Shown here: piece after piece, positions 21,094 through 34,600 of the stretch
Position numbering within the stretch: position 1 is the first letter of the stretch
Layout of the letters: each line of letters opens with the position of its first letter
From: Calycina herbarum
Taxonomy: Eukaryota; Ascomycota; Leotiomycetes; Helotiales; Pezizellaceae
DNA: 64,000 bases
Direction: 5' to 3'
NCBI GenBank assembly: GCA_001414485.1
Contig: LLEY01000018.1
Coordinates: 248,001-312,000 of the forward strand
Translations under genes and position numbers: made by a program
Notes under the pieces: model-generated
Databases searched by the model: none
What the model was told of the DNA's origin: nothing
Seen by the model: the letters and a program-made list of their open reading frames with translations, nothing else

Positions 21094-24008
21094 CTAATCC
21101 ACATCCCCATCTTCATCCTCTTCCTCATCATCCTCCCCCTCCGAAACCTCCCCACCAAGTTCCTTAACCTTCTCCTTATACTTCTCAACCTTATCCTCCA
21201 AATCCCCAAACACCATCAACAGATCATCCAGCTCTCCCTGAACAGCATCTTTCTCTTTCTCTTTCTCAGCCAATACAGCTTCAGCTTTGGTGGTTTTCTC
21301 ATTCGCAACCTCGATTCGTTCCTCCGCATCCTTAGCTTTCTCTTCCGCGCGTTGGAGACGGGCTGCTTGTTCGGATTGGGTGGCACTGTATTCGTCGTGT
21401 GCAGTTTTGAGATCTTGGAGGTGGTTTTTATTTGCCTAGAAATATGTTAGCAGTGAAATCTAGGAGGGGGGGGTTATTACCTTTTCGAGATCTGCTTCTA
21501 GTTTGCTGATTTTGTTTTGGAGGTCGGAGATTTCGGCTCCGGTGCGTTTTCGGATGCGTTCTATGTTTGCTTCGCTGGTTTTTTGGACGTGTTCGAGTTG
21601 TCTTTGGTGGTCTTGAACTGCTCGGCTTTGCTCTTCTTGTAATTTACTATAGATAGTTAGCAATTGGGCTGTATACGAGTAAAGGGGACAGGGAGAGGGG
21701 AGAGGGGAGAGGGGAAAGACGAAAGATACTCACAGTAGTTCTTCCTCGTGGTGACGTTGCAGAGACTCGTTAACTTGCTTAATTCTAGCAAGTTCTACAA
21801 CCGAAGTCTCCTTTGCTCGACGATGATCTGCCTGCTCCTGGCCAAGTTGTCTTTCCACAGCAAGTAGCCCTTCCTGTGACTTTTGAAGTGCGCTTGTTTT
21901 TTCTTCAAGCTGTGATCGGAGGGAGTCGACCATTTCCCGTGATATTCCTTTCTGTATTCCATTTGCAATAACCGGGACCTCCATTCCTGGGTCTCGGTCA
22001 ATTGCACGCAGCATACGACTGAAATTATCTTTGATGAATTCCACGAACGTTTTGTCGAAGAACACCTCGGGGAGGCCACCCTGGGGTGCTGAACTCAGTT
22101 TCTGTGGAAGCACCTCGAAATCTCGTAGGAGAGGGTGACTTCTTAGCTTCATAACTCGGTCTATGTATTGATCACGACCCATCCGAGAAGCTAATATAGG
22201 GTGTATTGTTGCTCTGGGAACAGGCGAGTCCTTGGTCGAGAATTCATAGACGATACCCAAAAGCATAGCAGAAAGTCCCGGTACTAAAATTCCCTCAGCT
22301 CCTGGTCGTACAACTGCTTGCACAAGACTCTGGATATTGCTGCCCTCGCCTAAGAAGTCGTTGACTCCATCTGGATCTTCAAAAAGCCACCCGCATAATA
22401 GCATCAGGTAAGCAACTAACACTCTTTCGTCGACGTTCTTTTGTATGCCAACAATCAAATTTTCTGTTATGGTTTGGATGCAAGTCACAACTTCCTCGCC
22501 ACTGGAAGCATCGCCTTCAGCAACGCTCATGGCTAGGCTTTTTGCATCCCCATCCTCGTAAATCAAATGGAAAAGTATCACAGCTGCAAGCCAGTATCGA
22601 TATGGATCGCCACCCGCGACGTGGACGTCTAAAGGTTGTAAAAGAGTCGTCAATACATTTGCGGTTTCATCGGCTCCTGTGAGATGACCGTCAATGGCAC
22701 GTTTGAGGAAATGTTTTCGAATTGCTGGATGGTTGAAGAAGTATGCTTTGATACATTCACATGCGGCCATTCGAGAATCGAAAGCGGCGACCGAAGGCAC
22801 ACTTAGAGTGAGGTCAAGTAAACCATCGATCACATACACTTTTGGAATTCCGTTTCGTTGGGCGTCATTTCCTTCCACTGGAGGCTCATCAAGAACTGAA
22901 GTAACTTGCAATTGGGCAAATTGCTCTTGTAGTCTGGGGTTTCCCCGAATCAAGTCCGAACAGGTGATGAGAGCCTGGAATTAAAAAAATTAACATACAA
23001 TTTAGTGAAGGAAATCGATAACCTTACCTCCGCTTTTATTGGCATTTCTGTTGTACGGCTGAACGCTATTTGAAGAACCATAGCCAAAATATCATGCTGC
23101 CAAAAGGAAGCTTGATTGGCCTGGGTGCCTACACCACCAGTAATGAGAAATAGCCTTAAAACTGCCAAAAGTGCGAATGTGTTCCTGTTCTTTTGCATTT
23201 GAGCCCATTGGGCAACCTCTTCCTCTGTCCCATCTCCGCTAATGGCGTCGCTCAACAGTCGTGCCAGCTTGGGGACACAATTGGTCTCCCGAAAGAAAGA
23301 TTGGTTTGAAACATTGAGCCGAAGTAGGTTGGCAAGTAAAATCAAGCAGTCCTCCACTATGCGATCGCCCTCAGAAATAGAACCTTCCAGTTTGATAATA
23401 TTGAATATACGATCAAAAACATTTTCGAACGCTACCAGCTTCTGGATTTCAGAAGAGCTTGGTGTCAAGTAGGTCAGCAGCGAAAGTGCTTCATTTCGGA
23501 CCTGTTCCCTTCTGTCATCCAATACAGCGACCAGCCTTGATATGCCCAGTGGCGCCGTAAATATGCATTCTTCTGTTCGTTCGGTTCGGGAGGCTAGGAT
23601 CGCGGAAAGGAGTTGGAGGGAGTAGAGTCTCGAGTAGAAGTCGTTTGTATCCAGGAAATCTAGCAGAAGAGTGATATTTTCCTGCCTCTGCGTAAATTCG
23701 TCTGCGAGCCACAAGGCTATTTCTTCTGACGCTTCAGGACTATTCTCGTTGGGGTTGAACAGCATGGAGAGTGTTTCCAGCACCAGCTTGACGGTATCCA
23801 CGTCTTCTCCATCTTTGCTTAAACTCGCAATTAACCCTCGGAGAGCATCTGATGCGACAGACGCTGGGTATTCTTTTGCAAACGATCGAAGTCCTAGAAT
23901 GGCGGCTCGTCGGTCCTCGAGTAGCGTTGCGCTGGTCAATCTGGAGGCTAAGGTTGAGATGGTCTCGAAGACACTCTGTTTCGCGGGGGTACTCGCTATG
24001 GCGAACAT
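21094..24008 (-). CDS. USO1: vesicle tethering factor USO1/p115
   Basis: USO1/p115 tethers COPII vesicles to the Golgi and binds Rab1/Ypt1. Four exons, 23028-24008, 21734-22974, 21481-21646 and 21094-21435, give 909 residues. About residues 1-680 form the armadillo-like head, with the fungal landmarks TPAKQS, LLEDRRAAILGLRSFAKEYPASV, ADEFTQRQENI and DDRREQVRNEALSLL. About 680-870 is a coiled coil (LRSQLEEKTSALQKSQEG onward), and the protein ends in a strongly acidic tail (EGEDDEEEDEDGD). The coiled coil is much shorter than in yeast Uso1 (about 1790 residues), nearer to animal p115. The third intron begins GTAATA; the intron 21647-21733 contains a GAGGGGA microsatellite. It is divergent from RAT1. 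Confidence 0.93.
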
Positions 24009-24572
24009 TGTTCTGCAGGTGGTTTCCTAGTTTTTGCCATTAGGGTATTGAGGGCATTGTATCTTATTCACTTCGCAGACGTATGTGGGCGCATCATAAT
24101 TGAGTAACCTGGTTTGCGATTTAAATTGTTCCAGAGCTCACCTGTCTGGCTTCTTGGAGGCTCTAAAAGCGGCAGTGAATAACTCGAGTTGTTCTACCAA
24201 CCTTTTAGGAGAACTTGAAATTTACTTTAAAACATGAGAGCAAGCTAAGATATAATATTGACTCACATTTAAATCGATACTTTAAACTGCAATAGCAAGT
24301 TCGACCAGAGAACGGTCAACCCCAACTGCTGCTTTTTGGTACTAAGTACTGCCCTTAACTGTGGCTTGGCGTGCATCGGCCTTACGTAATTCCGCTTCCG
24401 GGCTGATCTCCACTGTGGCTTTCGCGTGCTAGCCTGACTAGCCTGACTAGCCTGCCTGGGAAGTTTAAGCGCGACAAAGCAGTGTCAAGAGTGCCTTTCT
24501 TTCTTCCACCACCCGTTCTCCCCCCATCTACACCTTTCATCGTTATCGCCAAATACCCAGAGTATCGCGACC
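24009..24572. promoter_or_regulatory. divergent promoter between USO1 and RAT1
   Basis: About 560 bp separate the two start codons. A probable diverged member of the inverted-repeat family covers 24164-24360. Near the RAT1 side a GCCTGACTA unit is repeated about three times (24432-24452). Confidence 0.5.
24164..24360. mobile_element. MITE-like inverted-repeat element, copy C (diverged)
   Basis: The left end reads TAAAAGCGGCAGTG, one change from copy B. The right end (GTACTGCCCTTAA at 24348-24360) is an imperfect reverse complement, and GGTACTAAGTAC precedes it. The length is like copies A and B. The right end is weak, so this copy is tentative. Confidence 0.35.
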
Positions 24573-27500
24573 ATGGGTGTTCCTGCTCTCTTCCGCTGGC
24601 TGAGCCAGAAATATCCCAAGATTGTGAGCGGAGGTAAGTTTGCTTTCCTTTCCCAGCTTTGCTGCCATTTTTGTTGACCATATCTAGTCATTGAAGAACA
24701 ACCGCGCGAAATCGATGGAGTCCAGATTCCCATAGATACTCGAGGTCCGAATCCCAACGGCGAAGAATTTGACAACCTATATCTCGATATGAATGGTATC
24801 GTCCATCCATGTTCGCATCCCGAGGACCGGCCTGCGCCAAAAGACTCGGAGGAGATGATGTTGGAGATTTTCAAATACACAGATCGCGTTGTAAATATGG
24901 TTCGCCCAAGAAAGCTTTTAATGATAGCAATTGATGGAGTCGCCCCTCGTGCCAAGATGAATCAACAACGTTCCCGTCGATTTCGTTCCGCCCAAGAAGC
25001 ACAAGAAAAGGAGGCTGACAAGGCTGTACTACTGAAGATGTTGAAGTCGCAAGGCGGCCGCATCGAGGAACCAGAAGTCAAGAAAGCTTTCGATTCCAAT
25101 GAAATCACACCTGGCACGCCGTTCATGGATACATTGGCTGCAAGTTTACGATATTGGATTTCACTCAAGCTCAACAGTGATCCCGCTTGGGCCAAAATGA
25201 AGATTATCATCTCAGACTCGACAGTCCCCGGTGAGGGAGAGCACAAAATTATGGAGTTCATCAGATCCCAGAGATCATCTCCTGAACATGATCCCAACAC
25301 AAGACATGTCATTTATGGTTTAGATGCTGATTTGATCATGTTGGGTTTAGCAACTCACGAACCTCATTTCCGTGTCCTGAGAGAAGATGTTTTTGCACAA
25401 GATTCCAAGCCCCGTACCTGCCGCATGTGTGGCCAAGCGGGCCATGAAGCCAGAGAATGCACTGGTGCGGCCAAAGTCAAGGATGGTGAGCACGACGAGA
25501 AAGATAGTGCACCTCCTCTGAAACCATTCATCTGGCTTCATGTGTCTGTCCTCCGAGAGTATCTGGAAGCGGAAATGTATGTTCCTAGTCAGCCCTTCAG
25601 ATTCGACCTTGAGAGAGCGCTAGATGATTGGGTTTTTATGTGTTTCTTTGTTGGAAATGATTTCTTGCCCCATTTACCCAGTCTTGAGATTCGAGAGAAT
25701 GGAATCGACACCTTAATTGCTATCTGGCGTGACAATATCCCTTTTATGGGCGGTTATCTGACGAAGGATGGTCAGGTTGACCTGGAGAGAGCCCAGCTCA
25801 TTCTTGAAGGTTTAGCCAAGCAAGAAGACGCCATTTTCCGCAGAAGAAAGGAAACCGAAGATAGAAGAGAAGCTGGAGCCAAGAGACGGAAGCTCCAAGC
25901 TGAACGTGGAGGCAGAGGAGGCCGTGGCGCTCGAGGCGGCCGAGGAGGGTATACCGACTCGCCGTCAAATGGCAGACAAAAACCAGAACATATTGCTCCA
26001 CCTGGCCTCCCACTTTTTGCTCCTGGACAGCTGGCCGGTGGTATAGATGCCCAGGCCATCACACATGATATGGCAGTCAACAGAGGAGCCATTTACCAAG
26101 CTAACATGGCCAACAAGAGCGCCGCAGCTGCTTTGAAGAGCCAGCTCAGCACTCCCCAAAAAGATGGTGCTACGGAGCCCTCCAGTGGCCTCGAAGAATC
26201 CCCAGCATCTGCTCTCGGAAAGCGAAAGGCCGATATGCTTGAGGAGGACAGCACGCCCACTACGCCTCAACCCGGAACACCAAAAACTCCCTCGTCAGAT
26301 GAGCCGCCCGTTGACAATGTTCGCTTGTGGGATGAAGGCTATGCAGATAGGTACTATTCGCAAAAGTTTGACGTCCACCCAAGCAACATTGAGTTCAGAC
26401 ACACAGTCGCAAGAGCCTATGTAGAAGGCCTTGCATGGGTTCTGCTGTACTACTTTCAAGGCTGCCCCTCATGGGATTGGTATTATCCATACCATTATGC
26501 ACCATTTGCTGCAGACTTCGTGGATCTAAAAGACGTGAAAATTAGCTTCAACAAGGGCAGCATCTTCAAGCCTTACGAACAACTCATGGGTGTTCTTCCT
26601 GCCGCCTCGAGACAAGCCATTCCAGAGGTCTTCCATGATTTAATGACAAACCCTGAGAGTGAAATTATCGACTTTTACCCAGAGGATTTTGTTGTTGATT
26701 TGAATGGCAAGAAGTTCGCTTGGCAGGGTGTCGCTCTCCTCCCATTCATCGACTCTAAACGACTACTCGATGCCATGGCAAAGAAATACCCATTATTGCC
26801 ACCGGATGTTGCAGCTAGAAATGTCGTCGGTAAAGATGCACTCCTCTTTGCTGAAGCTCATACAGATCTTTACACCGACGTTGCTACCAATTTCTATTCC
26901 AAGAAGCAAGGATCTACAGAGTTCAAGCTGAACCCACGATCAAGTGAAGGATTGACTGGCATGGTTGAGAAGAATGAAGCTCACTTGCCACATGGCTCGT
27001 TAAGCTTCCCGCTTAGCGATAAAATGCCCAGTCTTGATGAGGACCGTTCCATGACGTGAGAAAACCCCTTTCCCAAATTACTTTTGAATTTCGCTAATAT
27101 TTCCCCAGTGTTCACTATGAGATGCCCAAATCAAAACACCATCACAAATCTATGTTGCTAAGAGGGGTTGTATTCAAAGCTCCGGCCTTGAACGAGGGGG
27201 ATATTGCGGCAACCAAGGAACGAGCATCAAAGTCTGGACGCTCTCACGGTGGTGTTCCATTGCAGGGTAATGGTAGAGGACGCAACTCGATGAATTACGG
27301 GGCTGGGCAGTCTAATAATCAGTACCGTGGAAATGGAGGCGGATACAACAACGGAGACGGAAATTACAATGGGGGGCAAAATAACCGACAGTCTTACGGT
27401 TCCCAAAACAACAACCAGAATAATTACAATGGAGGCGGTGGCGGCGGATATAACAACAACTATCCTCCTCCTGCTAATTTTCCTCCTGGATGGCAGCCCC

Positions 27501-27700
27501 CGCCTCCTGGATTCGGCAATGGACCTCCTCCACCACCCCCGGGCTACAATTCTTACGGCCAAGGACCACCACCAGGACCACCTGGGTATTCGCAAGGTCG
27601 AGGAGGATATGGTAACGGAGGTCGCGGTGGCGGCGGTGGCGGTCATAGAGGTCAAGACTCATATAGAGGCGGTGGTGATTCGTACCGTGGTCGACGTTAA
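24573..27700 (+). CDS. RAT1: nuclear 5'-3' exoribonuclease RAT1/XRN2
   Basis: RAT1 degrades 5'-monophosphate RNA in the nucleus, trims rRNA and snoRNA, and drives torpedo termination of RNA polymerase II. Three exons, 24573-24633, 24688-27055 and 27109-27700, give 1006 residues. MGVPALFRWLSQKYPKIV is the usual XRN N-terminus. The XRN_N nuclease core has DLYLDMNGIVHPC-type, AIDGVAPRAKMNQQR, SDSTVPGEGEHKIM, YGLDADLIMLGL and FVGNDFLPHLP motifs carrying the metal-binding acids. A CCHC zinc knuckle (CRMCGQAGHEAREC, about residue 264) marks the RAT1 rather than the XRN1 type. After the second conserved region (WVLLYYFQGCPSWDWYYPYHYAPF) comes a long tail rich in Gly, Asn, Gln, Tyr and Arg. Length is normal for filamentous fungi. 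The adjacent USO1 is unrelated in function. Confidence 0.97.
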
Positions 27701-28693
27701 GGTTCATAAAAAAGCAAGCAAGCAGGATCGGGGAGGGCTGACATGGAGCATTGATATTGGGGAGGGGAAATGTTGGTGTTATTTTGAACTAGCATAGTTC
27801 ATCTGTATAATAGCGGTGCATTGAATTCCATGGCCAGCAATTTGCTCTGCCAGGGTAAATAAGCTTATATTGGCCACCTGGGCGCTTGTAAGAGTGAGGC
27901 TGATGCCTGTGATTGATACTCGTCCTCTGATTTCTGTTACCTTCCAATCCATTTCTTCTTCTCATTCGAACTACTCATTGAAACCCGTATTTCGGGTGGC
28001 ACTCTCATTTACGTACTACTAAGTACCTAGTGGTACTCGTACATTTACAAACATTTACCGTCCTTCACACTGCAGTTGGTGTTGTGCAAGGATCTTGAGG
28101 GACCCGTCCCTGTCCCACGGGTCTTCTGCAGGTCATCTCTCCCGGACTCGATATCTAGGTACTGTATTCAGGCAAGCCGTAGTGACGGATGGCTCATTTT
28201 CGTCAGGTACGGAGGTATACGTACAACGTGGTACAGGTACCTACAGAGTGGCTATACCTAGCTCCCATCTGGAACTTGAGGTTCTCAGGAAGGCTCACGA
28301 GGGGTTGAAACCGATCCACATAAGGTTAACCTTAACCACGGAAGAACGTCCGTACGCAAGACATCAGACCTCCAGCATTGCAACGTGCGTCAATTATTCA
28401 CAGTGTTCACCTCCACTCATCTCAGTCCTTTCTCTTCTCTCATCGTGCGCTCAAAATCCACTCGAAATTGCTTCACGCCAGCTTTCATCCAGGGCTCCAC
28501 CACCCTTGCTTGACCCCTCCATGCATCGCGGGACCACAGATTTCCCGCCCACCCGCATTCGCCCTCCACGAACATAACAACACGTCTTCCACCTCTCTCG
28601 GCGCATGCGCTGGCGGACCGTATGCCTATTTCCAGATACGGCCATCAATTTGGCAAAAGGGGTTGAAAATCGCATAGCTACTAGCTGGCAGTC
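27701..28693. promoter_or_regulatory. RAT1 3' flank and IRA promoter region
   Basis: About 1 kb. Repeated GTACCTAG/GTACTCGTAC-like palindromic bits lie at 28010-28260. The frames at 28076 and 28095 overlap one another and show no recognisable domain, so I treat this as promoter and long leader of the RasGAP gene. Confidence 0.45.
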
Positions 28694-31600
28694 ATGAATG
28701 GGGACTCAAGTCTGGTGGTGAGACTTGTCGAGCGCTTTACCTCGAGAGTATGTGATCCGATGGGCCTGTGAAAATCGTCGGCACATTCGTTGACTCTTGC
28801 TGATATTGCTTGTTTTTCTTAGTTACCACATCGAACAGGATCCGCCTCCTATGCCTTCGCCAGCGACGAGGTCGTCCTCCTCTCCCGTTCGACTCTGATA
28901 GGCGTTAGTACTACCAGCATAGGAACGGTTGTCGAAGCGCTCATCCTGCTCCTCGAAGAACTCGCGAGACCCTACAAAGGAATACAGTCCCATCCGATTC
29001 ATGTCCTCTACTCGGAATTATACATATTGGGACTGTTGGCAAATTGCTGTGCTACACACTGGGCTGCCGTGAACAGACCCCTTGAGGGAGATGAAGACGA
29101 ATCGGATACAGAAGACTCAGAAGCTGAAAATGGTTCAAACAGACTTACTCCCAGTCATGATAAAAAGAGGAGGGCATCTCGAAATGCCCTCCAGGAACGG
29201 GCTCAACCACCGGAACCATTGAAGGACGATCTTGTTGGGAGATTATTAGATATTATCAAGGTCTTTTCGAGCCCAGTTTCAGATACCTATGTGCTACCAA
29301 GCTCAGAAATATTGGACGATTCATTCAAAACCTTCAATAACTGGGACATCTTCAGCCAGGAAGTAAGCGAGTCTTCTGGTGAACGAAGTGGCACCGAAGT
29401 TTCCAAGTTACTCTCGGACAAAGCCGATTCGATTGAAGCATATGCCAGAACTATCGTGGAATACTTGTCCTTTTCCAATTGGTCTCGAGCCCTGGAATAT
29501 GTCAGGATCTCCTTGTTACAAGCAGCACATCCTGCCGTCAATGGTGCAGTGCAGCCAAATCTTCTAGTCGATGATGATAGAAGCGCTCTGATTGTAATTC
29601 GATTCATTTCGTGTTTCTGGGTGGATTCCAGAAAACTCAGCATCGTTATTCAAGAGCTATGCGGCAGCTTTTTGCACCTTCGCAAATCGTTTCAGACGAC
29701 AGTTGCAATAGTAATACCTCAGTTGATCACTAGATGGCTGGAAAGATTTCCTGATGAGTTTATTGATCTACACTCTAAACATAAAAGACTAGACGGCGGT
29801 ATGAAACACAATTTCTTTGGTCTTGAATCAATTTCAACCCCCATGGGCCCCTGACGCGTGCCAAAACATATTCTGGTATAATGTTGTCCCACAATACAAT
29901 ATGAAAACTGGCTCGTGCCCATTTGCCTCTCCAACGTTTTGAGATGACCTCCCCTTTTTCTCAGTTCTACAAATGAAGAGAAACGTACTGATTCGAAGAT
30001 ATATAGGGGCGGAAACACTCTTTGACATGACCAACACAATGTTCGACGGGGGACGGCGGAAAGCACTGTTATTGCCCTTCCAGACCTCCCTCCTCTTACT
30101 ATTACCAGATGTCTTTGAAGTTGCGAGCAATATGCGTGATGTAAAGAGCAGCAGCATATCCAAAAAGGTTTCCTTCTTAGAAATGCTCCGGAAATCTTTG
30201 AAGAACAGGAACGAGACCGCGGTCTACTGTTTGACATCAGTTTTGAGAGTTGCTAGACATTTCAGTCTGGACAGTGACGCGGCTATTCTCAGCTATGCCC
30301 TCGATGTCCAAGAAGAGGTCCGAGAGGCAGTATTTAGAAAACAGTCTGCCGGCGTTGATTCATCGAATATTGACAGTTCCCTGATGACAGCTGTATTTGT
30401 CAGTCTAACGCATCTCAATTTTGAGTATTGTGTTGCGAGTCTGGCCCCTATCTGTCTTGCCCCAAACGCACCTTTAAATTTCAAGATTTCACTAGTTTCT
30501 GCATGCTCACACTTTGCTCGACAATCGAACGCAGAAGAATACCAGCCTTTGTATACAAGGATTGCGGAATTCGTTCGCACCCAACTCAAGGTATGCAAGT
30601 CTTCCGCTTCATGGATGTATGCTAACAACTTGGAGACTACATTTCTGAAACCTCGGGATTCCTACCCTGTAGAGCATTATTCGCACGCTGCCTCCTCCTC
30701 CTCTGATACGGTATATCATATCCTCATATTTCTAGATGCCTCACCGCTCACTCTCTTTCTCGGCGCACCAAGAGCCCCCAAAGAGATGGTTTTATTCCTT
30801 GAAGCTTCATTTACCTGGTTTACAGCGTATCTTGTTTCGGACAACGATCTCACTGTACGGATGACAAGCAATGTGGCTCGGAAGCTCATGGTCAAGGGCA
30901 CAGAAAGTTCCTTTCTAGGTGGAGCTCTGGACTTGCCTATCTTGAGATACCACTTCTGGAAATCCACGTAAGCTTTTGGTCCCTTTCTAGCGCATCGTTT
31001 CCCAGACAATTACGTAATTTATTCGGATATGTGGCTTTGCGGTAAACATATGCATCATTTGCGTAGTACACACCTACCTGTTTACCCGTGGCCAGATCTA
31101 TGAAGTTGCATTTGAACTTTGTTCATGCGCATTGTTTAAATATCATGTCATTTATGCGTCGTTTTTGTATGGCAGGCTAATGTTGATGTGGTAGATCCGA
31201 GGTACTGACGGCGGTTGCCGAAAAAGTTATAAACATGGCTAGTACTCGTGTTGCTACACTTTGCTTTTTTCGCGATTACCTCGAGGCGCGGTTAGATCTC
31301 ATCAAAAGATTCAAGGTTAGTGCTTGGAACTTGATATTGCTATCATATTTGATTAAAATTCGATAAACTGACACTGCTTTCTCAGGAGTTGGGAGACTTC
31401 GAAGAAGAAATCCCAGAAAGGACATCTACAACGTCAATAATGGAGACCGCATTCTTAGTATCGCTTTGCTCAACCGATATTGGGACTTGCCAGCTAGTCA
31501 CGAAGTGTATAGCAATCTTTTGCGAAGAAGCTCGAATAGTCGATGGCTGTGGGAATGCAGCCAAACCATCGACATCACCTCTGCGGAATATTGATATCTA

Positions 31601-34600
31601 CAGAGAAATTTCCTCGAAAGACTTTCGGTTTACTGGATTGGTAGCCTTTCAGAAACGTATTCGAGGTCTCTTTCGACAAATGACCCATCCCACTGCGGGT
31701 ATATTAGCTGCCTGGGAGTCTGTCTTCCACTCCTGGCTCAGAATTTCCAAGATGGATCACCTACTCACTCGTTCCACAGAAACCAGAGATGAAAGAGCCC
31801 TTGTGGAGTGGCGCAACTATTCGGGATTTCTGGCCTCTCTTGGAGGCACTTGTATATCTGGGCAAACTTTGCCACCAGACGAGAACAATCTTGCTGGCCT
31901 GGGGTGGATTGATATCGCCTCGCCTGAGAGTTACGACGAGGCTCCCCTGACCAAGTACTTGAAACAGAGCGTGCAGTTGCTAGCTAGCAACAATGTTAGG
32001 ATAAGGGAGGCGACAAGAGAAACACTTTCCAGCGAGCTTGCTACCTCTCTATACCTGCCTTTGTTCGAGAACCTCGAAGCTGAACTGGGTGTTCTTTTTG
32101 ACAGTCCACGGACCAACACATCACTTTCTATTGAATCGCGCATCATATTCGCTGAACAAGCATCCGCTCTTTTGAGAAGTATAGTTGAGAAATTAGGGGG
32201 TCCAGCTGAGGTTGGCACAACTATGTCCATCGATGTGGGTGCTCTGACGCTCAACTTTGCAAAATTCTTGGACGAGTTGACGGAAGGTGCAAGTGTGCTT
32301 CGGGTTAAAATCAAGATCTGTCAATTATGTGAGATTGTTACACAGAAAAAGGAGCTCCTCAATCTGAGGCACGATGTTCGCATTAGGAACCAACTACTTG
32401 AAGTTATATTCGGTTGGATTGCTCGCCCAGGCACGCCGAAAGACAGCATTTCCAGCGGTGGCCGGATGGACGAAATATTCAGACTCCAAAGAGATCTCGA
32501 TCGAGCCTGTCTAAAAGCTCTGGCGGACCTCACATACCGACTTCCTTTGCAGCCAGCAGAGGGCCAGACCGATGCCGACACCAGCGATCTCAAATCACAA
32601 ATGTTTCACACTTATTTTAACAGATTTCTATCGTTGCTTAACTACGATTCAGGTGATGAGAGAAGGAACGAATTTCGGCTTCCATCAGGAGGGAGTGGAG
32701 ATTCTACAAGTGCGCCTGGGCTTGCCATAACCGCCCTCTCAAACCTCCTTAGTGCCAACATCGACGTTGGACTTAAGCATTCCCTTGGTATTGGTTACCA
32801 CGAAGATCTTGATATAAGAACAGCTTTCGTCAAGGTTCTTTGCAATATATTGATTCAGGGCGCGGAATTCAATAACCTATCGGATGCAGCTGTGAACGAG
32901 AAATACGATGAACTGCTTGCTGTCAGTCTTTCCCGGGTAGTACTTGTGGATTTATGCTAACTTCTCCAGCTGCTCTTAAATGACATGCCCCTTACGATAG
33001 CTCTTTGCGATGCATGCCCAAGCACAGAAGTTGATGAGATGACAATCTCGCTGCTTAATATCTTCGATTCTCGGGGCATGGGCTTCATACTTCTCGAAGG
33101 ACTCATTGAGCATGAAGTTGAGCAAACTGGTAAGAATCTATGATATCTTTGTTGTTACCTTTCAACTGACACATCAGACAGAAAATGAAGCTGAGTTACT
33201 TCGAAGGAATTGTGTCGCAACGAAGATGCTATCGGTGTATGCCAAGTGGAAGGGTGCTTCTTACCTAAAAGCCACATTGCAGAAGGTTCTTGAGCGCTTG
33301 GTGCATACCTCAAAGGACCTGGATCTAGAACTTGATCCCGCCCGTACCTCTTCTCCTGAAGAACTGCAAAAGAACGCTTTGCAACTTCGAGTGGTCACCA
33401 AAGTCTTCATAGACGATATCTGTAACTCTGCTGCCCATATTCCGGTGTCTTTTAGAAAGATTTGTAGCATAGTGAGTCCCGCAAACAACAAATTCTACAG
33501 CTTTACACTTTTAACTCCATTTTAGATATCCACGGCTGTCATGAAGCGATTTCCAGAAGCCAAATTTACCGCTGTTGGAGCTTTCATATTTCTTCGATTC
33601 TTCTGCCCCGCCATTGTCGCTCCTGATGTTGAAGGGCTTATCAGCTCAGCACCTTCCAAAGAAATGCGTCGCGGGCTGTTACTCATCGCCAAAGTAGTCC
33701 AAAATCTTGCCAATAACGTTCTTTTTGGGGCCAAGGAGCCGTATATGTTTCCACTGAACGACTTTCTAACTCAGAATATTTACCGTGTCACCACGTTTTT
33801 GCGAGAAATATCCGTCAGTATGCTCCCAACTGAGTGGACCAACTGCTAAACAGATACAGGTTGCCCCCAACATGAACGAGCCGACTCTTGATTCAGAAGC
33901 CTTTGATTTTGGATCCTGTGTTGCTCTTCACAGATTCCTCTATGATCACTGGGACCATGTTCGACAAAAGATTGTGACTCGGGAGAGGAAAGCTGTTGTG
34001 CCGACGATAATCGACCTCAGGATGGCCTCGCTTCCAATGCTTGACTCACTTCGGAAGCTTATTACTAACCTTGGTCCCCCACCTATGGACGTCTCATGGA
34101 ATCGACCTATGATATCTATGAACACCCCACCATCTTATTCTCGATTTCAACATTTCATGCTTCGAAACGCTAGCAGGAATACTGAGTCATTGGTCTCTAC
34201 TCGTGCTGTTTATGATGGAGGAGAAAGCAAGGTTAGAATTTTGCCCCCGGCTTTGACTACTCCACTAATTTAAATCTAGGATGGATTGCCAATGATTTGT
34301 GTGATCCTAAGAAACATCGATACCGAATCCGTCGACTATGAGCTTTTACTGTTCGGCTATCTAAAGGTTTGATCACTCACCTCTTTTTAGCTTGTGCTAA
34401 TTGTACGAAGATTGCCAGTCGCATGTGGCATCGACCTTTTGGTATATTGGTTGATGCGACTTGCTATAATGGTCAAAATGAACCACAAGATGCGTTGTTT
34501 CGACAATTAGACCTGTTGACCCCAACTGAACTGTCAAAACAACTTTCAAGAGTCTTCGTGTACAATATGAATAGTGCTTTTAGGTAAGAACTCCGCTCGC

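Noticed and set aside
28076..28677. Overlapping frames upstream of the RasGAP gene
   Set aside because: They overlap in different frames, contain low-complexity palindromic sequence, and join to no conserved product.
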